Source: an uncultured Lachnospiraceae bacterium
GTDB taxonomy: Bacteria > Bacillota > Clostridia > Lachnospirales > Lachnospiraceae
Direction of reading: 5' to 3'
Assembly (NCBI GenBank): GCA_947175775.1
Contig: CAMWNY010000067.1
Span: 1-9,885, forward strand
DNA length: 9,885 nucleotides
Below are positions 1-7,039 of this stretch, in pieces. The position numbers and the translations under genes were made by a program. How positions within the stretch are numbered: position 1 is the first letter of the stretch; every line of letters begins with the position of its first letter. The notes under the pieces were generated by a model that did not search any database, was not told the DNA's origin, and saw nothing but the letters and a program-made list of their open reading frames with translations.

Positions 1-693
1 AACATTAGAGAACGCAACCGTATTCAAGACCAGCATTCCCCCACACCATATCCACAGCCGAAAATCCCCTGCCGTAAAAATTGTCGTCGCAGAAGACTCA
101 TTTACCCCAACACCAAGCGCCAACAGCAAGCAAAACGGCAGACCAACCAAATGATTGACAAGCGACCCCTGCAGTGCGCCGATGCGCTGCGACAAATGCG
201 CATTCACAATTCTCGAAATCACCACTGTAATCCCCGCCCCCAGTGAAATCAAAACAGAACCCCAACCGCCCGCTGCCGGATTTTCCAGCATCAGCACAAT
301 TCCCGCAACCGAAAGCAGCGTTCCGCAAATGCTTAGCCTTTCCCTGCGCCGCTCCATGCCAAACCAGCCAAACGTGTCAATCAAATAGGAAAACACAAGC
401 TGCGCAAAAAGTCCGAGCGCAACAATGCTCGTCAGACTGATATGCGAAAATGCAAAATTATTAAACAGTGTCGTCAAAACACCGATTGCACCGCCCAAAT
501 ACATCCACAAGGGCGTCCGCTGCATATTTCCTTTCTGCGTCCGTGTGCATAAAACAAACGCCGCAAACACCGCGCCGACAATATGAATATACAGTGCCGC
601 GTGGTAAACGCCGACCTGCGCGCTCAAGTCCCCGTTCCACTGTATCATGACTGCAAGAATCGCCCCGCAAAGAAACGCTAAAAAATAAAACAT
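1..693 (-). CDS. DMT-family transporter with two fused DUF606 (YdcZ) units, C-terminus cut by window edge
   Basis: Read on the minus strand from ATG at 693, with a GGAGGAG ribosome binding site just upstream, the frame is open for 231 residues to the window edge. The protein is very hydrophobic and made of two similar halves. Half 1 has N20, an H-x-VG motif near residue 40, a W-x-YLGG motif at 63-68 and a long segment with Q98, the D106-x-FGW motif and a closing helix near 123-137. Half 2 starts near residue 146 and repeats the pattern: N164-x-HLS, NH-x-VG at 180-184 and W-x-W-x-GG at 214-219. This matches the DUF606/YdcZ family of drug/metabolite transporters, inner-membrane proteins of mostly unknown substrate. 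It is transcribed divergently from a YeiL-like regulator, its likely controller. The substrate cannot be read from the sequence; the family call is firm. Confidence 0.88.
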   Translation of the reverse strand, partial: MFYFLAFLCGAILAVMIQWNGDLSAQVGVYHAALYIHIVGAVFAAFVLCTRTQKGNMQRTPLWMYLGGAIGVLTTLFNNFAFSHISLTSIVALGLFAQLVFSYLIDTFGWFGMERRRERLSICGTLLSVAGIVLMLENPAAGGWGSVLISLGAGITVVISRIVNAHLSQRIGALQGSLVNHLVGLPFCLLLALGVGVNESSATTIFTAGDFRLWIWCGGMLVLNTVAFSNV

Positions 694-725
694 AAGCTTC
701 TCCTCCATTTCCTTTTTATGCTGAC

Positions 726-731
726 AGTCTA
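726..731 (-). promoter_or_regulatory. Possible -10 of the transporter gene (weak)
   Basis: TAGACT on the minus strand, 33 bases before the transporter ATG, is the best -10 candidate. There is no good -35 at 17-bp spacing. A start near 719 would put the centre of the palindrome at 754-769 about 42 bp upstream, the usual place for class II activation by Crp/Fnr proteins. A weak -35 fits an activator-dependent promoter. This is inference. Confidence 0.35.
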
Positions 732-753
732 ACACAGGAACCCTCTTTCTAAA

Positions 754-769
754 TAGGACATTTGTCCTA
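754..769. promoter_or_regulatory. 16-bp palindromic operator between transporter and YeiL-like regulator
   Basis: TAGGACA-tt-TGTCCTA is a perfect inverted repeat with 7-bp arms. Size and symmetry suit a dimeric Crp/Fnr-family protein, and one is encoded next door at 841. The right arm overlaps the -35 (762-767) of that regulator's promoter, which suggests autorepression. On the other strand the centre lies near -42 of the possible transporter promoter, which suggests activation. The palindrome is seen; the binding protein is inferred. Confidence 0.7.
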
Positions 770-790
770 CCACTTGTTTTGTGCTATACT
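762..790 (+). promoter_or_regulatory. SigA-type promoter of the YeiL-like regulator
   Basis: -35 TTGTCC (762-767), 17-bp spacer, -10 TATACT (785-790), giving a start near 797 and a leader of about 44 bases. The -35 lies inside the palindrome at 754-769. Confidence 0.7.
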
Positions 791-840
791 AAAAAAATAC
801 CATAAAAAGAACCCGTCATGAAAGGAGTATCCTAATCCCT

Positions 841-1500
841 ATGAAAGAAACCTTTACCATCATGCCGCGCGAAACCGCCCTGATACAAAAGTACGGACTG
901 GCTCCCGAAAAGCTGCAAAACTGTTCCGTGCGCTCCTATTCGTTTGGAGAACGCATCATATCCGAAGGGCACCCGAACGGATTGCTTTTTATTATCACAG
1001 GCGGCAAAGCCAAAGTCGGCGTCACGGCGCCCAACGGAAAAAATATTGTTCTGTGCTTTTACCTTTCCAAAGGGCTGTTGGGCGAAGTGGAACTGTTTTC
1101 CGACAGTTCCGCCGCAAGCACCACTGTCACTGCCATGAACGAGCTGCGCTGCATCACCATTCCCACGGACCGCAACAAAGCATACCTTCTCGGCAATCCG
1201 GCATTTACCCGGATTGCCGCGTCACAGTTATCAGAAAAACTCATGCAAAGCACGGACAAAACAGTGGAAAACACCCTGTATACCGCTGAAATCCGCCTCT
1301 GCCGCTATATCCTCGCCGCCGCAAACAACGCCCTTTTCCGGGACGTTATGACCGATGTTTCCTACTCCATAGGAACAAGCTACCGCCACTTATACCGCAT
1401 GATTGGCAGCCTCTGCGAAGACCGCATCTTGGAAAAAACAAACGAAGGCTACCGGATTTGCGATATGGAACAATTAAAAGAACGCGCAGGACAGCATTAG
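841..1500 (+). CDS. YeiL-like Crp/Fnr-family transcriptional regulator
   Basis: 219 residues, the same length I recall for E. coli YeiL. An N-terminal cyclic-nucleotide-type beta-roll covers about residues 20-120, including the motif E42-G43-x(4)-LLFIITGG and LLGEVELF at 79-86. The Arg that contacts cAMP in true CRP is replaced by a Ser/Ala-rich stretch, so cAMP is an unlikely ligand. The C-terminal winged helix has the recognition-helix sequence GTSYRHLYRMIGSL followed by the wing GYRI, close to the YeiL pattern G-x-SYRHL...GYLI. Cys28 and Cys72 lie in the sensor half. AAAGGAG at 821-827 is the ribosome binding site, with a rather long 13-base spacing; no better in-frame start lies upstream, but Met8 is an alternative. 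It probably controls the divergent DUF606 transporter and itself through the palindrome at 754-769. The gene ends 15 bases from the convergent anti-sigma gene. Confidence 0.85.
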   Translation: MKETFTIMPRETALIQKYGLAPEKLQNCSVRSYSFGERIISEGHPNGLLFIITGGKAKVGVTAPNGKNIVLCFYLSKGLLGEVELFSDSSAASTTVTAMNELRCITIPTDRNKAYLLGNPAFTRIAASQLSEKLMQSTDKTVENTLYTAEIRLCRYILAAANNALFRDVMTDVSYSIGTSYRHLYRMIGSLCEDRILEKTNEGYRICDMEQLKERAGQH

Positions 1501-1515
1501 CGTCAAATTTCCCTT

Positions 1516-2970
1516 TTACTGGCGGATATCCACATATCCGACCTCCAAAGAATGGTCGCACAAATTATAACTGTCTCCATAACTGTCCAAATTCAGATAC
1601 AGATACGCCAATTCTTCCTCCGGCACAAGCCACGCCATATGAACCGTCGCCGTCTCCCCTGCTTTCAAATGCGTGATATAATTGTTATTCCGCTCGCCGC
1701 CATGCACATCATAATACCACATCTCCACATGCCGCGCGGCTCCTGTCAGTACCGCGTCGTCCCAATCCGCACTTGGTCCAAATGTCTTACCGTCATATCG
1801 TTTTATCTGACCGTTTTCTTCCGCAAATTTCATAAGACTCCCAAAGAACAACAGTTCTCCCAACTCCTCCGTCCCCTTATTGGTGTATTCCACCGTAGCA
1901 TAAATCAGTTTTTGCGGAACTTCGCGGCTTTCCACAACCGTATCAACGGAATTAACGCCGTCCCCGAATTTCATATAATTGATTTTTGCCGGAAGCAGTT
2001 CGCCTGACGGTGTTGTTTCACTCTGCAATTCCGCCTTAAAATCCTCATCTAACGCAGACAAGTCAAGCAGGCTGATATTATCACTCACCTGTACGTCCGA
2101 CACCTTAATTTCCACGTTTCCCAAGCCCTCCAAATCCTCTTTTTGGGGATTTGCCGCAAACACGTCTCCGATTGCGTGTGTGTTTTTCATTGCCTCTCCT
2201 GATACAGCAGGCGCTGCATCTTCAACCACTTCTTCATGATTGGACGCAAGAAAATCACTCCACTTATAAGCCGCAATGGCATCGGATAACGCATTGTCTG
2301 AAACAGGCTGCAAACGAATGCCCTCTGCAATTTTTATAGCCTCCTCCTTCGATACATCGGATGCCGCATACAATTCCATCACATAATGCACATCAGGATA
2401 TGCCACATAAATACGCTGATTAACGGATATGTCCTCGCCCCCGATTGACTGCAAGGCAAAATAAACGCCTTCATGCCCCCCAACACTGATGTTTTCCGAC
2501 TCTTTCACGTTTTTCGTCAACATTTCAAACGCCGCATCACCAGTATCCATTTTGTAAAATACAATTGAAACACCGCCTTTGTACATGGCATTTGCAAAAC
2601 TGTATTTTCCGTCTTCCGTTTTTACCATTCCGTCCGGCAGGTACGAAACCTCCATTGTAACATCAGGAATGTTTGGTATCTGCCTGTTTTCCAAACTGTT
2701 GTTCCCATCTTTTTCTATCTTTGTTTTCACCGCATACTTCCCAACCGATTCACTGCGCATGTGATACGCAATCGCTGCAAATACGGTTGTTCCAAGCAGC
2801 ATTGCCGCTGCAAATGCAACAATTAAGGACCTTTTTATTGTATGTTTTGTATATTTTCTTCTGTTCCCCGTCACGCTCTCCCTGAGTTGTCTGCGTACCT
2901 CATGCTCAACCATGTTCCGCAATTCATCCGGCATTTGGGGAAATTCCTGCTTTAAATCTTCCAATCTCAT
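1516..2970 (-). CDS. Membrane-anchored anti-sigma factor with two extracellular sensor-like domains
   Basis: 484 residues, starting 5 bases after the stop of the ECF sigma gene with GGAGG inside that gene's last codons, so the pair is translationally coupled. Residues 1-46 are a charged cytoplasmic segment, the expected sigma-binding part. Residues 47-69 form one membrane helix. About 105-222 resemble the DUF4367-type domain found on clostridial anti-sigma proteins, including a GHEGVYF motif and a closing segment EEAIKIAEGIRL. A linker rich in Glu, Ala and Pro (about 240-265) leads to residues 285-484, which look like a DUF4352-type beta-sandwich with the pattern YATVEYTNKG and a GETATVHMAWLVPEEE strand pair. 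By analogy it holds the sigma factor at the membrane until an envelope signal arrives. No zinc-binding HxxxCxxC anti-sigma motif is visible. The domain names are pattern recognition, not a search result. Confidence 0.8.
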   Translation of the reverse strand: MRLEDLKQEFPQMPDELRNMVEHEVRRQLRESVTGNRRKYTKHTIKRSLIVAFAAAMLLGTTVFAAIAYHMRSESVGKYAVKTKIEKDGNNSLENRQIPNIPDVTMEVSYLPDGMVKTEDGKYSFANAMYKGGVSIVFYKMDTGDAAFEMLTKNVKESENISVGGHEGVYFALQSIGGEDISVNQRIYVAYPDVHYVMELYAASDVSKEEAIKIAEGIRLQPVSDNALSDAIAAYKWSDFLASNHEEVVEDAAPAVSGEAMKNTHAIGDVFAANPQKEDLEGLGNVEIKVSDVQVSDNISLLDLSALDEDFKAELQSETTPSGELLPAKINYMKFGDGVNSVDTVVESREVPQKLIYATVEYTNKGTEELGELLFFGSLMKFAEENGQIKRYDGKTFGPSADWDDAVLTGAARHVEMWYYDVHGGERNNNYITHLKAGETATVHMAWLVPEEELAYLYLNLDSYGDSYNLCDHSLEVGYVDIRQ

Positions 2971-2975
2971 ACTTC

Positions 2976-3467
2976 CTAAACCTCCATTTCCGTTTCCATT
3001 TCCTCTTTCAACCTCGCCCTTGCCCGCATCAGGCGGTTTTTCACCGCGCTCTCTGTCGTTTTCATCAAAGCTGCAATCTCCTTAATGCGGTAACCTTCCA
3101 TATAATAAAGGGTAACGGTCAGCCTCGTCTCCTCTGAAAGGCGGCTCATTGCTTCATACAAATCGGAATAATCACCCTCCTCTATTACCCTTTGCTGCAA
3201 GGAAATGCCCTCCGCAGAAGCGTCCTCCAGCGAAATCAGCCTCTTTTCCCGCCGCATGACAGCATAGCATTCATTGATGACAATGCGCACTAACCACGTT
3301 TTCCCATATGAATCCTTGCGCAGCATATGCAGCCCCGAAAACGCCTTTACGATTGCCTCCTGAATTGCGTCCGCACAATCCGCATCATTTCGCAGCAGCG
3401 TTTTTGCCACGCGGTACATCATATCCTCCGACGCAATAATTAAATTTCCCAATTGTTCCTTTGTCAT
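2976..3467 (-). CDS. ECF-type RNA polymerase sigma factor
   Basis: 163 residues. Sigma region 2 spans about residues 8-77, with DADCADAIQEAIVKAF and the region 2.4 stretch TWLVRIVINECYAVMRREKR. Region 4 spans about 105-158, with LSEETRLTVTLYYMEGYRIKEIA and the helix-turn-helix TESAVKNRLMRARARLKEEM. Regions 1 and 3 are absent, as expected for extracytoplasmic-function sigma factors. The ATG at 3467 has AAAGGA a few bases upstream. It is the first gene of an operon with its anti-sigma and is transcribed away from the response regulator at 3677. Its regulon cannot be told from this window. Confidence 0.92.
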   Translation of the reverse strand: MTKEQLGNLIIASEDMMYRVAKTLLRNDADCADAIQEAIVKAFSGLHMLRKDSYGKTWLVRIVINECYAVMRREKRLISLEDASAEGISLQQRVIEEGDYSDLYEAMSRLSEETRLTVTLYYMEGYRIKEIAALMKTTESAVKNRLMRARARLKEEMETEMEV

Positions 3468-3519
3468 AATATCCTTTCTGCCGGCTTTTGTTTTGTAATA
3501 TTGTGCACTGGTTTTTTCT

Positions 3520-3541
3520 TACATCTGTTAGATGTATTATA
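3520..3541 (-). promoter_or_regulatory. Possible sigma-operon -10 with an abutting 17-bp inverted repeat
   Basis: On the minus strand TATAAT (3541-3536) overlaps by one base the perfect inverted repeat TACATCT-gtt-AGATGTA (3520-3536), which would cover the transcription start. The -35 at 17-bp spacing (TTTCGA) is poor. No clear ECF-type promoter was found. The repeat is not followed by a T-run on either strand, so an operator is more likely than a terminator. Confidence 0.5.
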
Positions 3542-3602
3542 AATGCATTTGGTCGCATTCGAAACAGACAAAATTTCTATATATTTTTAATCTGCACAAA
3601 AC

Positions 3603-3631
3603 TTGCCCGCAAATCATAAATATTGTACAAT
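3603..3631 (+). promoter_or_regulatory. Promoter of the two-component operon
   Basis: -35 TTGCCC (3603-3608), 17-bp spacer, -10 TACAAT (3626-3631), giving a start near 3638 and a leader of about 40 bases before the ATG at 3677. Confidence 0.6.
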
Positions 3632-3676
3632 TATTTTTATCAAAATTATTCAAAACGACATGGGAGGTCTCCTAAA

Positions 3677-4357
3677 ATGAAACAGCTCCTTATCATCGTA
3701 GAAGACGACAAAAGCCTAAATCAGGGATTATGCAAGGCGTTAGCCGACCAAAACCGTCAAGTCATTTCCTGCCAAAATATCCGCTCCGCACGTGAGCAGC
3801 TTGCACTTGGCGGCGCGGCGCTTGTGCTGCTTGACATCAATCTTCCCGACGGAAACGGACTTGACTTTTTACAGGAAATCAAAGCCACATCGCCTAGCCT
3901 TCCCGTCATTATGCTGACGGCAAACGATACTGACATGGACATTGTAGAGGGCTTGGAAAAGGGCGCGGACGACTACATCACAAAGCCGTTCTCCCTCTCC
4001 GTGCTGCGCGCACGCGTCAATGCAAGACTGCGCCAAACTACAGACAGCGCAGCAGAGCAGCTCCATGAAAACGGTAAGTTTTGCTTTGACTTCGACCATA
4101 TGCATTTCACCGTAAACGGCAATGCAGTGGAGCTGAGCAAAACGGAACAAAAGCTCCTGCGTCTTTTTGTCGAAAATCAGGGAAACACCCTAAGCCGCAG
4201 TTTTCTCGTGGACCGTATTTGGACCGACGGTGCAGAGTATGTCGATGAAAACGCCCTTTCCGTCACTGTAAAGCGGCTGCGCGACAAGCTGGACGCGCAG
4301 GAGCATATAAAGACCATATACGGAATCGGATATAAGTTTGAATGGCTCGTGAAATAA
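3677..4357 (+). CDS. OmpR/PhoB-family response regulator
   Basis: 226 residues from ATG 3677, chosen because GGGAGG (3662-3667) sits 9 bases upstream. An in-frame start at 3623 would lie upstream of the predicted transcript start and add residues outside the receiver fold. The receiver domain covers 1-118, with acidic pocket E9-D10-D11, phospho-acceptor D53 in LLDINLPD, T81 and K103 in TKP. The OmpR-type winged helix covers about 130-226, with LSKTEQKLLRLF and YVDENALSVTVKRLRDKL and the closing IYGIGYKF. Together with the kinase that starts 27 bases after its stop it forms a two-component system and presumably binds DNA as a phosphorylated dimer. The target genes are not obvious here. Confidence 0.93.
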   Translation: MKQLLIIVEDDKSLNQGLCKALADQNRQVISCQNIRSAREQLALGGAALVLLDINLPDGNGLDFLQEIKATSPSLPVIMLTANDTDMDIVEGLEKGADDYITKPFSLSVLRARVNARLRQTTDSAAEQLHENGKFCFDFDHMHFTVNGNAVELSKTEQKLLRLFVENQGNTLSRSFLVDRIWTDGAEYVDENALSVTVKRLRDKLDAQEHIKTIYGIGYKFEWLVK

Positions 4358-4384
4358 CCTATTGGCAGACGAGGAGAACCCCAA

Positions 4385-5311
4385 ATGATATTACAAATTG
4401 ACAATAACATGATATGGATTATCAGCGCGGCATGTATGCTCACGGCAGCGCTTGTCATTTTCTATAATTACCGCCGCACCAAAAAGACAATGGACACCAT
4501 TGAACAGATGCTTGAACGCGCCGACGACGTGCGCTTTTTGGAGAAAAACTTCGATGAAAGCCGTATGTCCGCGCTTGAGACAAAATTTGCACACTTTCTG
4601 ACCGCCTCCGCCGTTTCCGCCAAAAACGTCGCAGCGGAAAAAGAGAAAATTGAAACGCTGATTTCCGACATCTCCCACCAAACAAAAACGCCGATTGCAA
4701 ACCTGCTGCTCTACAGCGAACTGCTGCAGGAAGCAGACCTGCAAGGCGACGTGCGCGGCAACGCGGAGGCAATCTATGCACAGACCGAAAAACTCCGCTT
4801 TTTAATTGACTCCCTTGTCAAGCTCTCGCGCTTAGAAAACGGTATTATCACGCTCTCCCCCAAGCCAACGCCGCTGCTGCCCATGCTCCGGTCTATCCAC
4901 AGCCAGCTTGCGCCCAAAGCGGCAGACAAAGGGCTTTATCTGCAACTGAATAACACGGAAACTACCGCAGAACTTTCCGCCGTATGCGATGCAAAATGGA
5001 CAGCCGAGGCAGTCTGCAATCTCATAGACAATGCCATTAAATATACCGCACAGGGGGGTATCACGATTTCCATTACCGCGTACGAGCTGTTTGCGCGCAT
5101 TGATATTGCGGACACCGGTATCGGCATTGCAGAAGAGGAGCATGCCAAAATCTTCTCCCGCTTTTACCGCTCGCAGGACGCGCAGGATAAGGAAGGCGTC
5201 GGTATCGGTCTGTACCTTGCGCGAGAAATCGTAAACGGTGAGGGCGGATATATTAAAGTGACCTCCTCCATAGGAAACGGCGCCGTTTTTTCCGTCTTTC
5301 TTCCAAAATGA
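4385..5311 (+). CDS. One-TM sensor histidine kinase lacking an extracellular sensor domain
   Basis: 308 residues, with GAGGAG upstream of the ATG. Only one convincing membrane helix is present (about residues 9-28), with no room for an extracellular loop. A coiled-coil-like linker (30-90) leads to the HisKA dimerisation helix with phospho-acceptor H98 in SHQTKTP. The ATPase domain has an N-box (N212, N216), G1 box D243-x-G-x-G247, F-box FSRFYR (257-262) and a G2 box G271-V-G-I-G-L. All catalytic elements are intact. Such short kinases often detect signals through partner membrane proteins; in Firmicutes many sit next to FtsX/BceAB-type ABC transporters, but none is present here. The kinase is paired with the response regulator just upstream. 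The signal is unknown. Confidence 0.92.
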   Translation: MILQIDNNMIWIISAACMLTAALVIFYNYRRTKKTMDTIEQMLERADDVRFLEKNFDESRMSALETKFAHFLTASAVSAKNVAAEKEKIETLISDISHQTKTPIANLLLYSELLQEADLQGDVRGNAEAIYAQTEKLRFLIDSLVKLSRLENGIITLSPKPTPLLPMLRSIHSQLAPKAADKGLYLQLNNTETTAELSAVCDAKWTAEAVCNLIDNAIKYTAQGGITISITAYELFARIDIADTGIGIAEEEHAKIFSRFYRSQDAQDKEGVGIGLYLAREIVNGEGGYIKVTSSIGNGAVFSVFLPK

Positions 5312-5322
5312 CACGAGTGTCA
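5309..5322. repeat. 14-bp palindrome overlapping the kinase stop codon
   Basis: TGACAC-ga-GTGTCA is a perfect inverted repeat containing the kinase TGA. A 5-bp stem with a 4-base loop followed by GTTTTGTG could be a weak terminator. It could equally be an operator upstream of the DUF1266 promoter. A second dyad, TGACT-ctaaa-AGTCA, follows at 5341-5355. Confidence 0.5.
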
Positions 5323-5339
5323 GTTTTGTGTGCTGTGCA

Positions 5340-5368
5340 TTGACTCTAAAAGTCATTCGTGATAAAAT
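5340..5368 (+). promoter_or_regulatory. Promoter of the DUF1266 gene with an internal dyad
   Basis: -35 TTGACT (5340-5345), 17-bp spacer, -10 TAAAAT (5363-5368), with a leader of about 60 bases before ATG 5437. The dyad TGACT-ctaaa-AGTCA (5341-5355) lies in the -35 and spacer, so a repressor could act here. The promoter suggests that the gene can be expressed separately from the kinase operon. Confidence 0.65.
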
Positions 5369-5436
5369 TATGGAAAACCAATACTCTGAACATAAACCGT
5401 TTGTTTAAAAAATGATATAGTATAGGAGGGTTACAA

Positions 5437-6282
5437 ATGAGTATTTTTGACCGCTTTAAGAAACAGGACAACTCCAACGAAGCTGCACCGGATATTGCGG
5501 ACACGGCGCAGCTTAAGGACTTCCACCCTTTTGACACGGGATTATCCCAAACGATTTCGGCTCTGTCCAAAGAATTTCATGAGAATGGACTCCCCGCCCG
5601 CAAGCCTTGTGACAGGGAACAGTTTATCGCCTTGCTTGCAGGCATCTCCGCCTTGCGCAAAACGCCGGGCATTCCCGCACCCGGACAGTCGGACGGAAAC
5701 TATTTCACGACTCTGCCCCGATGTGCCACTCCGGAGGCTGAGGCTGAGTGCCGTGCGCATTTGGAAAAGGTTTTCGGCATTACGGACAAAGAATCCTTGG
5801 TGGGCTTTTGTATGCAGGAGATTTGCTGTCACCGCCAGTACCTTGATTTCGTGGGCTTTTGGGAAGGAAATCCGCCGTTTGACATGGCGCAGTTAAACGA
5901 GGACGCGCGCCAATTTTTTCAGACGGCACGGGACTTCTCCGCACAGTTCTATCCGATTGTTAAACATCACGGCTATCTGGCTTGGGACATTACCGAGTGC
6001 GTGGGACATCTGCGGGCTGGATACGCATGCGGGATACTGACGAAAAACGAATTAAATGACCTGGCGGAGCACTGGATTACACAGGCACAGGTTTTTGAGA
6101 ACTGGGCGGACTTTGCCGAGAGCGTTTTATGCGGCTATCTGTACTGGGACTTCCGGCACGATGCCAAGCTGCCCGAGCTGAACGAAGGACTGGATTTGTG
6201 GACAAAGCTGGTTCGTATTTTGCTAAACGACGATACCGCCTGGGGAAGCGGCATGTGGTATACGCCGGTTGGCGAAGCATAA
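5437..6282 (+). CDS. DUF1266 (YbeR/YbeU-like) domain protein
   Basis: 281 residues, AGGAGGG at 5424-5430, 6 bases before ATG. There is no signal peptide or membrane helix, so it is probably cytoplasmic. The first 30 residues are polar and low complexity. The C-terminal half (about 150-260) carries the DUF1266 pattern: AWDITECVGHLRAGYACG, then an acidic helix, then FENWADFAESVLCGYLYWD. The central part is Cys- and His-containing (CMQEICCHRQY near 123-133), but no known metal site is evident. Molecular function of DUF1266 is not established. It follows the two-component operon by 125 bases and has its own promoter. Its 3' end converges on the broken kinase gene with a 32-base gap lacking a clear terminator. 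Confidence 0.75.
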   Translation: MSIFDRFKKQDNSNEAAPDIADTAQLKDFHPFDTGLSQTISALSKEFHENGLPARKPCDREQFIALLAGISALRKTPGIPAPGQSDGNYFTTLPRCATPEAEAECRAHLEKVFGITDKESLVGFCMQEICCHRQYLDFVGFWEGNPPFDMAQLNEDARQFFQTARDFSAQFYPIVKHHGYLAWDITECVGHLRAGYACGILTKNELNDLAEHWITQAQVFENWADFAESVLCGYLYWDFRHDAKLPELNEGLDLWTKLVRILLNDDTAWGSGMWYTPVGEA

Positions 6283-6314
6283 TACATTGTTTTTGGGGGA
6301 AAATCGGGAATGGA

Positions 6315-7039
6315 TTATACTGGCGCTTTCTGTTTTAGAAGCCGTTCCATGCCACAATCCAGTATCTTCTTTTTCCGTTCCCTAACCATTACTTTGTAAA
6401 ATTCTTTCTGTATCGGTTCCAAAAACGGCGTCTCCTCTATCAGACTGTCAATGCACCCCAAATCAATACGTGCGTGGATACGTTTCAGAGCTGCATTACA
6501 ATCCCCGTTTTTCAGCGAAGATATAAAGCTAAAATAAGATACCTTTTTACTGTTTTCTTCTATTGCAGAAGTCGGATACACAAAGATGCGCTTGTCAATC
6601 TCCTCTTCCTGTTCCATAACTCCCTGCATTTCCCCCAATGCAAGCTGTGGATAAAGACAGGAACCACAGTCATATACTGGCGCAATCTCTGCTTCTGTTC
6701 GCTGTCTATACAGGTGTTTTTCAACTGTGCAAATTCAATCAGTTTCTTCCCACCATCTGTAAAATCGCGGCAGGCAACTACGACCTTTTCCTTCCCCCGT
6801 CTGTCCGTATAAGTGCCAAGGATTGTTTCCTGTACCTTCACTCCAAGCAATCCGTAAATATGGCAGGCAAGGTATTCACTGATGCAGCTGTTTGTATAAC
6901 TCATGGTTTTGCTGCGCCCAGGCACTGACGGAAACTTCAGCATATATCCCTTCCCCTGATACCGTATGTGTATCTTGTTTCCATTCGCACCGCCATAAGC
7001 CTTAAATTTATTCACTTCGCACGGCGTAAAGTCAATCAT
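6315..7039 (-). pseudogene. Broken CtkA/HipA-like serine/threonine kinase (internal deletion plus frameshift)
   Basis: The N-terminal part starts at ATG 7039, overlapping the stop of the upstream XRE gene, with a GGAGG-rich ribosome binding site. It carries a glycine-rich loop (GGANGNK, residues 16-22) and the ATP-binding Lys35 in YMLKFP, and runs in frame to CIDSEQ near 6700. There the reading shifts. A second frame continues with EIAPVYDCGSCLYPQ, containing the DFG-like metal-binding Asp, then PTSAIEENSKK and a helical C-terminus ending at 6315. The two parts match consecutive pieces of one kinase family, but the segment between them, about 55-60 residues that normally include the catalytic D-x-x-x-x-NFDRHxxN loop, is missing. 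The total is 725 bases, not a multiple of three. Intact relatives are, from memory, about 300 residues. The product cannot be an active kinase as read. A sequencing or assembly error is possible but would not easily explain the missing loop. Confidence 0.8.

Noticed and set aside
818..835. Five-codon mini-ORF overlapping the ribosome binding site of the YeiL-like gene
   Set aside because: No ribosome binding site of its own and out of frame with the gene; most likely chance.
1523..1540. Perfect 7-bp hairpin (CGGATAT-ccac-ATATCCG) near the convergent ends of the YeiL-like and anti-sigma genes
   Set aside because: No T-run follows on either strand and it lies inside the anti-sigma coding sequence, so it is not supported as a terminator.
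3520..3536. Inverted repeat as a transcription terminator
   Set aside because: The T-rich tract precedes the stem on the plus strand and the minus strand has an A-run after it, the wrong arrangement for a terminator.
3623..3676. Longer N-terminus for the response regulator starting upstream at 3623
   Set aside because: It would begin within the -10 region of the likely promoter, has no ribosome binding site, and adds residues before the receiver fold; GGGAGG 9 bases before 3677 fixes the start there.
6283..6314. Possible terminator between the convergent DUF1266 and kinase genes
   Set aside because: Only a TTTT-GGGGG-AAAA type pairing is present, too weak to call.
6560..6680. Reading the N-terminal kinase frame on to its own stop as a real 160-residue protein
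   Set aside because: After about 6690 the translation is no longer kinase-like, while the other frame carries the conserved YDCGSCLYPQ continuation; this is a frameshifted remnant.
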